A stretch of 64,000 nt of DNA, taken from Candidatus Obscuribacterales bacterium. Lineage in GTDB: Bacteria; Cyanobacteriota; Vampirovibrionia; Obscuribacterales; Obscuribacteraceae. The notes below the pieces were generated by a model. That model was not told the DNA's origin. It saw only the letters and a list, made by a program, of their open reading frames with translations, and ran no database searches. Made by a program: the position numbers and the translations under genes. The stretch lies in NCBI GenBank assembly GCA_019637435.1, contig JAHBVO010000006.1, forward strand, positions 248,001 to 312,000, in the 5' to 3' direction. Below are positions 26,826-34,228 of the stretch, one piece after another (position 1 is the first letter of the stretch; the number at the start of each line of letters is the position of its first letter).

Positions 26826-27512
26826 CTAATGCAAGTATGTCAGTTCAAACTTAGAGGGCTTACCGAACTGAAGCGGTTTCGGTTTAGACTTCGCTCTGGG
26901 AGCGTCTTCAACAGAAAACGAAACAACGTTTGGGTGCGCTTTTTTGAGCGCTTCTAGCTTCTTTACCAACTGCTTTCCACTCAGAGCAAGACAGTGATCA
27001 GCAGGCGTTCTTGTAGTCTGCCAGTCAGAATGGCGCAGCAGTTTCTTCCTAACAGCCTGAGATTCACGCCCATCCGCGACGCTTAATAAAATCAGGCGAC
27101 CATGCGTCGTATCAACCTGCATCGTATTCTGTGAAACAGTTTCTATCGAGAGGTGCGAGTCCGCATTCATCGCATTATTCTCTTGGTTCCGCGAGGGGAA
27201 AAGCGCCAAGCTCTCGTCGTTTTCGGTAATGTAGAAGAGGTAGGCAAAGCACTTGCGCTTCGCTGTAAGCGTAATCGTGAACCGGTCACCGTACTCATAT
27301 TTGTCGGGCGGCTTATTCCACAACGCCTCCAGCATCGGCTTGTTATTCGCCAACTGAACGTAAGCCTGCGATTGCACGTCCAAGGGACCGTGAATAGCAA
27401 CCGCTTCCCGCGGGTCCGTCAAATTCGACCGAGCAGGAGCCGCAAACGTGCAAAGTGCCAGCGTTAGAAAGAAACTTCGAGCAACGAATCTTGTAATAGG
27501 TTTTGTTGTCAT
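26826..27512 (-). CDS. Secreted DUF4384-domain protein
   Basis: The protein starts with a signal peptide (MTTKPITRFVARSFFLTLAL, cleavage near residue 28). The core YEYGDRFTITLTAKRKCFAYLFYI followed by LALFPSRNQENN is the DUF4384 pattern, in which a small beta domain is found in many exported or kinase-associated proteins. The C-terminal part is basic and ends without further motifs. Its function is unknown. It is convergent with trpA and is not part of the trp operon. Confidence 0.75.
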   Translation of the reverse strand: MTTKPITRFVARSFFLTLALCTFAAPARSNLTDPREAVAIHGPLDVQSQAYVQLANNKPMLEALWNKPPDKYEYGDRFTITLTAKRKCFAYLFYITENDESLALFPSRNQENNAMNADSHLSIETVSQNTMQVDTTHGRLILLSVADGRESQAVRKKLLRHSDWQTTRTPADHCLALSGKQLVKKLEALKKAHPNVVSFSVEDAPRAKSKPKPLQFGKPSKFELTYLH

Positions 27513-27566
27513 CAGAATTGCCGTAGCAGGAAGGTAGATTGGTCCTACCAGGGGTTTTGGAAAATT

Positions 27567-27632
27567 AGGAGGATTGATTTGAACTATGCTTCAAGCCATG
27601 CGGGATTTACGAAGAGTAAAAACCATTGGTAA
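27567..27632 (+). other. Strong ribosome site with a very short frame in the S41 gene leader
   Basis: AGGAGG at 27567-27572 is the best Shine-Dalgarno in this area, yet the protease gene starts 190 bases later with its own site (GGGAA). Six bases after AGGAGG a TTG opens a 17-codon frame ending in TAA. A longer frame from an ATG at 27586 overlaps the protease gene and looks non-coding. Small hairpins such as CCGAGT/ACTCGG (27673-27687) lie downstream. This may be a regulatory leader peptide or a decayed gene start. Confidence 0.3.
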
Positions 27633-27760
27633 CGCACCTGTCACGATTTGCCGTTATTGTGGCTTCATAGACCCGAGTTGGACTCGGACAGCAAGGTCTG
27701 TCGTCGAGGCTACATTTTCGCGCGTAAATTGTTTATCCTCTCCACAAAGGGAAATAGCAT

Positions 27761-29299
27761 ATGTCATTCGACCAATCAGTATGCCCGCCGTCCCGAGAAT
27801 ACCAGGATGTCATCGACCTAGCCGCTAGGCGCTCATTTTCACCCGAGTTGCTTGGCGATTTGGACGTCCTGAAAAACAAGCACAACTGTGATATTTCGCA
27901 ATCGCCATCGGACGCAATAGATCTCGCGGTGAAGGCATTGAACGAAACAGACCCGTCGATTACCTACTATCGCGAACGCGGCGGAAGATCAATTGGTGTG
28001 CGCGCAGCTGGAATTGGAATTTCGATGGAGCTAAAGGATGGTGACCTTAAACTAACCAATCTGCTTCCCACCAGCCCAGCCCAAGCTGCTGACCTGAGGC
28101 CAGGTGACAAGATCACTTCAATTGACGGTAAGCAGATTGGCAGATCGACTACCATGGATGAAGTTCACGGTTTGATTATCGCAACGCCATCGGAACTGGA
28201 TGCGAAAATCGGTATCGGTGTGAAGCGAGAAGGCAACGGTCCTGTGAAGATCTCGCAGGTCGAACCGAAATCGGCGGCCCAAGCCGCTGGGCTGATGGAT
28301 GGCGATGCCATCATTGCGATCGATGGCACTCTAGTATCCAACAAAGAAAGCTTGGTTGATGTCAATAAAAGGCTGGAGGGTCGCAAGGATACGAATGTGC
28401 ACTTATTGCTAGAGCGTGGCGGAGAACGTGTTGGAATCAACGTTCCCAGAACACAAAGAGATTTCCCAACGGCGACACTGACAGTCGAGCGCAATGGAAA
28501 ACCTTTTGAAATCACTGTTCCTAGAAGACCGATTGAGGCTCAGAGTGTTTCTGTAGCGCGGGCTAACGATGAGTTGACTCCCGGTGGCCCAACAATCCCG
28601 AAGAATTCGATGTATGTCAAGATCAATGATTTATACGACCAGAAATCGACTAACGCCGTGTGGAACGCGTTAAATGAAACAGCGCCAAAAGATAGCTCCG
28701 TAATTTTGGATTTGCGAGATAACGTGGGTGGGCGGCCAGACGAGGCTGTACTTATATCATCGCTGTTTATCAAAAACGGCGTAGTTTACCGGAGTCACGA
28801 GCGGGTTGACTCCGATCCTAAACGTCCCAAGTACACGATGGACACCGCGACTTTGGATGAAAACAATACAATCATTCATAGAACTACAGGTGGTGCACCG
28901 ATCGACGATGTGAAACTTGCAACGGTTTCTAAAAACCGTACTACACCAGTGTTTCAACCAAAAGAATTGATAGTATTGGTTGACGAAAATACCAGTGGAG
29001 CCGCTGAGTTGCTCGCGGAGGCTTTAAAGGTAAATGCCGGCGCCACGGTCATCGGGACAGAAACCAAAGGCTACGGAGTGACTCAAACAGCTCATAAAGT
29101 CAGTCGTAACACTATGCTGTTTATTCCAGACGGGCACCTTCTTAATTCAAAAGGGCAGTGGATCGGTGACGGGAAGACAGTGAGAAACGGCATCGCACCT
29201 GACGTCCGAATTCAAAATCCCGCGAATGCAGAGCTTGGTACCACTGCGGACGAACAAGTTAAAGCTGCAATAAAACGGATTAGGGACAGGAACAAATGA
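27761..29299 (+). CDS. S41-family (CtpA-like) peptidase with two PDZ domains, no signal peptide
   Basis: Two PDZ domains come first (about 85-145 and 158-210), each with a PGDKITSIDGK- or DGDAIIAIDGT-type carboxylate-binding segment. An S41 core then carries VILDLRDNVGGRPDEAV, the nucleophile Ser412 in DENTSGAAELLAEAL, and the general base Lys436 in GTETKGYG. The Ser-Lys spacing fits C-terminal processing peptidases. Those are normally exported, yet this 512-aa protein begins with a polar sequence and has no signal peptide or membrane segment, so it appears cytosolic unless a non-classical route exists. GGGAA seven bases upstream supports the ATG at 27761. Confidence 0.85.
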   Translation: MSFDQSVCPPSREYQDVIDLAARRSFSPELLGDLDVLKNKHNCDISQSPSDAIDLAVKALNETDPSITYYRERGGRSIGVRAAGIGISMELKDGDLKLTNLLPTSPAQAADLRPGDKITSIDGKQIGRSTTMDEVHGLIIATPSELDAKIGIGVKREGNGPVKISQVEPKSAAQAAGLMDGDAIIAIDGTLVSNKESLVDVNKRLEGRKDTNVHLLLERGGERVGINVPRTQRDFPTATLTVERNGKPFEITVPRRPIEAQSVSVARANDELTPGGPTIPKNSMYVKINDLYDQKSTNAVWNALNETAPKDSSVILDLRDNVGGRPDEAVLISSLFIKNGVVYRSHERVDSDPKRPKYTMDTATLDENNTIIHRTTGGAPIDDVKLATVSKNRTTPVFQPKELIVLVDENTSGAAELLAEALKVNAGATVIGTETKGYGVTQTAHKVSRNTMLFIPDGHLLNSKGQWIGDGKTVRNGIAPDVRIQNPANAELGTTADEQVKAAIKRIRDRNK

Positions 29300-29409
29300 A
29301 CCAATCTTTGAGGAGCGGATGTGTTCATCTCGTAGAACGCTGTCCCGATTCCACCATCGGCGGGACCGGCAATTGACGATTTACTGAAGCGAATTAGATT
29401 GAAACAGCT

Positions 29410-30027
29410 TTAGTTGCTAGCAGCGCCGATGCGCTGCAAACTCTTCAACAACCTGTATTTCAAGTTGTAGAACGCTTTCAATCTCTCGAAATCGTCGACA
29501 GCACCTTTGACTCGCATGATCGCGCTTCTGTTTGAAGCACCACGCAAGGCTTTAGCCGCCGGAGCTTTCTCCGAATTCTCGACGTGAGCCCATAGCTGAG
29601 TCGTGGGTTCGTCAAGGATCAAGCGACGGAGCGCAGCATCGGAGAACAAGTCCTTAACGCGCTGTTCATCATTACCTTTGATGATGAAAGACTTGTCGAA
29701 TTCTTCATGACCTATGATGATGTCCTGCATGCCGAGCATCTTGCTGAACCCGTCAGTCCACTTTTCGGGATGAATCGCAAATTTGAAATCATCGGCGGGT
29801 GTGTAGCAGGTCTCAATCGTGGTGTGTTCGTTTCCGGCTTGCTTGCTGGGATGCATCGTGTACACGAGAGACCAATCACTTTCGGCGACCGGCACCACAA
29901 TACTCATTTCAGTGTGGCTGGAATCCGGATCCGGGTCATCCACTGACGCTTTATACTCGTCAGCGAACTCCATCCAAACATATTTCCAACCGTACATTCT
30001 GCTGTGCATTTTCGTCACGGCGTGCAC
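29410..30027 (-). CDS. Hypothetical cytosolic protein
   Basis: The 205-aa protein has no signal peptide or membrane segment. A stretch like FDKSFIIKGNDEQRVKDLFS, then LRRLILDEP, is reminiscent of the DUF3137-like group, where a folded alpha/beta domain measures out a similar pattern, but the match is weak. The N-terminal part contains an acidic loop (DDPDPDSSHTE). It is divergent from the MATE transporter gene. Function unknown. Confidence 0.65.
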   Translation of the reverse strand: MHAVTKMHSRMYGWKYVWMEFADEYKASVDDPDPDSSHTEMSIVVPVAESDWSLVYTMHPSKQAGNEHTTIETCYTPADDFKFAIHPEKWTDGFSKMLGMQDIIIGHEEFDKSFIIKGNDEQRVKDLFSDAALRRLILDEPTTQLWAHVENSEKAPAAKALRGASNRSAIMRVKGAVDDFERLKAFYNLKYRLLKSLQRIGAASN

Positions 30028-30194
30028 TCCTTAGGTCGCGGTCTGAAAAACTATTCGATAAGTTATATCAAATATACGCGTGAACAATAAGGTCTGGGAG
30101 CCCTTTGTGTATAACTTCAAACCTTTTCAAAAACTAAGTTTCGGCTTGTGACCGCCTCAGGACAGCTGAGCGGCAAATGTGACAAGATCATCGT

Positions 30195-31571
30195 GTGGAA
30201 ACCACCGAGACCAAGAAAGACCCGCGCACCGAGCTAATCACCGGCAACCTGTGGCGCGCGATCTGGGTTATGTCTTGGCCGCTTTTGATCACAACAGTCG
30301 CCACAAGTCTCGTTGGTTTTACAGACCTCTACGTAGCCGGGCTGCTCGGCTCAGCTTCGCAAGCCTCAGTGGGTTTGTCCGAGCATATTATTTTCATGTT
30401 CCAACTTTTCCTGATGGCCACAGGCACCGGCACGACTGCAATAGTCGCGCGACACTGGGGAGCTGGAAATAGAACGAGGGCAACGCGTTTCGCGGCGCAG
30501 TCATTGCTTCTGTCAGTAACTCTCGGTCTGAGCCTAGCTATAGCCGCGTTGCTGACCGCTCACTTCGCGCTCGGTGTTTTCTCGCGGTCACCCGAGGTAA
30601 ACGCACTCGGCACGATGTATTTGAGCATCTATGGGTTCGCGATGATTCCGATGAGCATCGTCTACATTGCCAACGCTTCGTTCAACGCCATAGGCGATTC
30701 CAAAACAACGCTCGCAATCGTTCTCCTCATGACCGTTTTCCAAATCTCCGGGGATCTGCTCACGGTGCAGCATAACTGGCCAGTGCCGGGACTTGGAATT
30801 CGAGGCATTGCCTATTCATCGCTAATAGGTGCCACCATAGCTAGTGCCTTCGCAATTTATCGCCTTCACACTTCGCCTCTGAAGAATGCTTTGAGGCAAA
30901 TGCTGCCTGCATCAAAAATGATGATCGGCAGAGTCGTAAAAATCGGTATACCGTCAGCCTTTCAACGAATGGCCTGGTCTTTGTCCGTATTCGGTTTGTT
31001 CTTCATACTCTCCTCCTGTAAGAACCCGACTGAGGGTCAGGCAGCCTGGGCGATTGGAATGCGCGTTGAAGGCCTCACGTTCATGCCGATTATGGCACTG
31101 TCGATGGCGGTCGCCTCGATAATAGGACAGAACCTGGGCGCGAGAGAACTGGACCGGGCCATCAGCGCCGGTTGGAGGGTCACATGGATTGGCGTCGCCA
31201 TGCTGTCCGTAATGGGGATTCTCCTTTACGTACTGGCTGTTCCCATCTCATCTTTGATGTCACCCCACGAACCAGTTACGCGCGAATTTGTGGTCAGCTA
31301 TCTGCAAATCAATGCCACCGCTCAACCGTTCCTCGCACTGGCAATGATCTTGAGCGGCGCCCTGCAAGGCGCTGGTGACACGAAAGCGCCAATGTGGATA
31401 ACCTTTATCTGCAATTGGATAATTCGTTTGCCGGTGGCTTATGTGATGGCGCTGACATTTAATATGGAAACCGCCGGTTGCTGGTGGTCAATGTCGATCT
31501 CGTGTGTGGTAATGGGCTTACTCTCCGCCTGGCGCTTCAAAAGCCTTGCCTGGACTAAGGCTCACGTTTGA
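30195..31571 (+). CDS. MATE-family multidrug/metabolite efflux transporter
   Basis: The 458-aa chain has about twelve membrane segments in two related halves. Typical MATE features are the NLWRAIWVMSWPLLITT opening, TGTGTTAIVARHWGAGN in the first half, and MALSMAVASIIGQNLGARELDRA at the same place in the second half. Such transporters export cationic drugs or metabolites using Na+ or H+. The start used is a GTG at 30195 and has no clear ribosome site. Its 3' end overlaps the convergent O-antigen ligase gene by 54 bases. Confidence 0.88.
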   Translation: METTETKKDPRTELITGNLWRAIWVMSWPLLITTVATSLVGFTDLYVAGLLGSASQASVGLSEHIIFMFQLFLMATGTGTTAIVARHWGAGNRTRATRFAAQSLLLSVTLGLSLAIAALLTAHFALGVFSRSPEVNALGTMYLSIYGFAMIPMSIVYIANASFNAIGDSKTTLAIVLLMTVFQISGDLLTVQHNWPVPGLGIRGIAYSSLIGATIASAFAIYRLHTSPLKNALRQMLPASKMMIGRVVKIGIPSAFQRMAWSLSVFGLFFILSSCKNPTEGQAAWAIGMRVEGLTFMPIMALSMAVASIIGQNLGARELDRAISAGWRVTWIGVAMLSVMGILLYVLAVPISSLMSPHEPVTREFVVSYLQINATAQPFLALAMILSGALQGAGDTKAPMWITFICNWIIRLPVAYVMALTFNMETAGCWWSMSISCVVMGLLSAWRFKSLAWTKAHV

Positions 31572-32846
31572 TTCCGTTTTAGTTTTAACCAGCATCATAG
31601 CCAGCACGAACCAGTGCATCAGGCGAACATGACCGGTGCCGAAATTATATTCGAATAAACCTGCCACCGTAAGCGATACTATGCCGCCAAGGCAACCAAG
31701 TCCGATGGCACGATGGAGCAAATCCGCTGGAGCGGAAGAAAGCTTACTATGCCAGGTTTTAAACGACAACCATAACATCGACAGTTCCAGATATAGGAAC
31801 GCCAACAAACCGACAATTCCCATAGTTGCAAGAATATGCAAGAAATTATTGTGTGCGTGGACAAGGTAAGTAGACTCACCGGGAACGGCTGCTTCCGGAA
31901 TATCCAACTTCGGGAAATTGCGCAGACCTACGCCGAACACAGGATGTTCACGCCACACTTCCATCGCTTTTTGCCAGACGACGAACCGCGCTTGAACGCC
32001 AACATCGCCCTGGATGTTTGTGAGCATCGGAACAATTCGCGTTTGAACAACCGGAACAGTGAACCATGAAATCAGTCCAATCGGGATCATGGAAAGCAGT
32101 ACCAGACCAAACATTCGTAGAGAGACCAGGCAGGCGATCACAAGCACACCAACAAGTATTCCGAGCCACGCACTTCGCTCACTGGCGAAATAGACACCGG
32201 CCAGATTGCAGACGGTAAGAACGGAAAACGCTAAACGGTTTCCGATCACTTGTTTAAAGCCACCACTGAGAAGCAGTGCTAGAGCCAGACAAGCCGTAAC
32301 CTCCATCTGCCCTGCGTAAGCCATCGGATTTCCCATAAAACCGGACGCTTGAAGATATTGAAACTTCTCGAACGGATGGAAATGAAACAACTGTTGAATC
32401 GTTCCCCATATACCAGCAACGGCACCGAACGAAAGCAGCACGGACAATACGTTTTGTCTCAACATGAGGGAACGACTGAAAGCGGCATAAGCGATAAAGT
32501 AAAGGAGAAACGCACGCAACGTGACGACCGAAGCCCAGCCTTCCCTCAGCCCACCGTTCAACGTTCCTGTAACCATCACGACTATAGTGAATACCAAGAG
32601 CGGGATGGATAGCGGTGCTTGTCGAACGGCGATCACGGAGGGGCAGTTTAGAAACGCCTGCCGACTCGAGGTTTCAGAACCAGCGCCAGCAATTTCCAAA
32701 CCAACACGTGCGGCAAAGACAACCATGCCGGCGATCAAAACTATCCAGGAATATGTTATCGGAAGGTAGACAGCGACCGCATAGACAAGGAGAACCCACT
32801 CCTCTAACTTCGATGTAATCTCGTAGAGTTTATGGATGTTGTTCAA
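31518..32846 (-). CDS. O-antigen ligase / Wzy-type polymerase family protein
   Basis: The chain has ten or more hydrophobic segments and the Wzy_C pattern. A long external loop after about two-thirds of the chain contains RFVVWQKAMEVWREHPVFGVG followed by HAHNNFLHILATMG, the His-rich signature of O-antigen ligases. Such enzymes join polysaccharide to lipid A core or a protein in the periplasm. The open frame extends to 33014, inside trpS, but the added residues are basic and unlike the family. A TTG at 32846 just after the trpS stop, shortly before the first membrane segment, is more likely. It lies downstream of trpS. Confidence 0.8.
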   Translation of the reverse strand: MNNIHKLYEITSKLEEWVLLVYAVAVYLPITYSWIVLIAGMVVFAARVGLEIAGAGSETSSRQAFLNCPSVIAVRQAPLSIPLLVFTIVVMVTGTLNGGLREGWASVVTLRAFLLYFIAYAAFSRSLMLRQNVLSVLLSFGAVAGIWGTIQQLFHFHPFEKFQYLQASGFMGNPMAYAGQMEVTACLALALLLSGGFKQVIGNRLAFSVLTVCNLAGVYFASERSAWLGILVGVLVIACLVSLRMFGLVLLSMIPIGLISWFTVPVVQTRIVPMLTNIQGDVGVQARFVVWQKAMEVWREHPVFGVGLRNFPKLDIPEAAVPGESTYLVHAHNNFLHILATMGIVGLLAFLYLELSMLWLSFKTWHSKLSSAPADLLHRAIGLGCLGGIVSLTVAGLFEYNFGTGHVRLMHWFVLAMMLVKTKTESNVSLSPGKAFEAPGGE

Positions 32847-32868
32847 AACCTGGCCACTCAGCGAACGA

Positions 32869-33909
32869 CTAGTCGTTCTTCCAGTTGTGTAAGCCCATGA
32901 TGTCGCGGACTTCGGCAAGGGTCTTCTTAGCCGTTTCTCTAGCTTTCTTGTTTCCGTATTCGAGAATTTGCTCAACCTTCTTAGGATCGCTTGCGAACTT
33001 CTCGCGACGCTCACGAAGAGGTCTCAAATAATCGTTCATTTTGCCGGCAAGCCGTTTCTTACAATCGACGCAGCCAATCTGCGCCGACTCGCACTCAGTG
33101 CGCACTTGCTCTGTTATATCGGAGCCAAAAATCTGATACATCGGCCACGGCACTTCGCACTGATCGACATGACCCGGATCGGATTTGGCGATACGAGTTC
33201 TATCAGTGATCATTTTCATGACCTGCTTAGTGGTATCAGCATCGGTATCAGCAAGGTTGATGGCATTATTCGCCGATTTACCCATTTTGGAACCGTCAAT
33301 GCCCTTGAGCAAAGGCGTGGAGGTAAACTCCGGTCGGCATTCCGGGAAAAAATCGACGCCGTACAAGTGATTGAACTTGCGAGCCAAACCACGCGCAAAT
33401 TCAAGGTGCGATTCCTGGTCTTTACCTACTGGAACCAACTCGCCTTTGAACGTCAGAATATCGGCGCTCATCAAAACTGGATAACCGAGAAGCCCGTAAG
33501 TAGCCTTCTCTCGTGCTTCTTCCTCATCGGCAGCCAGCATGCGCACCATGTCTTTTAGAGTAGGTTCGCGCTCAACCCAATTCTGCTGAGTGATCATAGA
33601 GAGCAGCAAATGCAACTCCGCGATCTCGGGAATACCGGACTGAACATAAATGGTCGACACTTCCGGATCGATGCCGGCAGCCAGCCAATCAAGCGCGATT
33701 TCGTGAATGTTCGCCTTGATTTGACTCGTGTCTTGATACTTGGTGGTAAGCGCATGCCAATCAACGATCGAAAAATAGGACTCGTATTCGGTTTGAAAAC
33801 GAACCCAGTTGATTAACACGCCAAAGTAATGCCCGAGATGCAACCGACCAGTCGGGCGCATTCCGGACATGATTCTTTTGGTCTTAGTTTTTGAAAGTGT
33901 CGCCGACAA
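32869..33909 (-). CDS. trpS: Tryptophanyl-tRNA synthetase
   Basis: TrpS charges tRNA-Trp. This class I enzyme has the HIGH-type motif HLGH (residues 24-27, in GRLHLGHYFG) and the KMSKS-type motif KMGKS. Between them lie YSIVDWHALT-like and GYPVLMSADILTFKGELVPVGKDQ segments. The 346-aa length is normal. A 42-aa basic protein gene ends six bases upstream, and the ligase gene follows on the same strand, so a three-gene operon is likely. The TrpS activity sets the charged tRNA level that the trp leader peptide senses. Confidence 0.95.
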   Translation of the reverse strand: MSATLSKTKTKRIMSGMRPTGRLHLGHYFGVLINWVRFQTEYESYFSIVDWHALTTKYQDTSQIKANIHEIALDWLAAGIDPEVSTIYVQSGIPEIAELHLLLSMITQQNWVEREPTLKDMVRMLAADEEEAREKATYGLLGYPVLMSADILTFKGELVPVGKDQESHLEFARGLARKFNHLYGVDFFPECRPEFTSTPLLKGIDGSKMGKSANNAINLADTDADTTKQVMKMITDRTRIAKSDPGHVDQCEVPWPMYQIFGSDITEQVRTECESAQIGCVDCKKRLAGKMNDYLRPLRERREKFASDPKKVEQILEYGNKKARETAKKTLAEVRDIMGLHNWKND

Positions 33910-33915
33910 AAGTGA

Positions 33916-34044
33916 TTAGCCTTCCTGCGAACGGCCTTTCTTCTCCTGGCTCTTAGCAATCGCTTCGCGCACTTTGTCTTTTTTGCGATTCTCTTTTGCT
34001 TTTCTGCGAGCCTTTTTCTGTCTTGCGTTGTATTGAGCGGTCAT
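33916..34044 (-). CDS. Small highly basic protein, 42 aa
   Basis: This short gene reads MTAQYNARQKKARRKAKENR, continues with more Lys, Arg and Gln, and ends in GRSQEG. About 17 of 42 residues are Lys or Arg, and it has no Cys, Trp or Phe. An AAGGAG stands ten bases before the ATG, and the stop is six bases before trpS, so it is very probably translated and coupled to trpS. The composition suggests a nucleic-acid- or ribosome-binding peptide, possibly a single helix. I recognise no family. Confidence 0.7.
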   Translation of the reverse strand: MTAQYNARQKKARRKAKENRKKDKVREAIAKSQEKKGRSQEG

Positions 34045-34169
34045 TCGAAATTAACTCCTTACAGTACTCTTCGAAGATAAGCCGGCGCGCCCGGCACACG
34101 GAGCCGTTATACGGCATTCGCCCGTGCAGTGACTTAGAACGGATTCTCTCGCGCCCTATCACAGCAATG

Positions 34170-34175
34170 AATATA
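34170..34175 (-). promoter_or_regulatory. Putative extended -10 promoter for the trpS operon
   Basis: On the reverse strand TGGTATATT forms an extended -10 (TGN-TATATT). It would start transcription about 120 bases before the small basic gene. I see no good -35. The leader contains a small GCCGT/ACGGC hairpin. Confidence 0.3.
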
Positions 34176-34228
34176 CCATGTCCGGCGCTTTGCAGCTTTA
34201 GCAGCCTTTGAAAAGCGTAATTTAGCCG

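Noticed and set aside
27586..27828. An 80-aa frame before the S41 protease gene
   Set aside because: It overlaps the protease start, has a poor ribosome-site distance and no plausible protein features.
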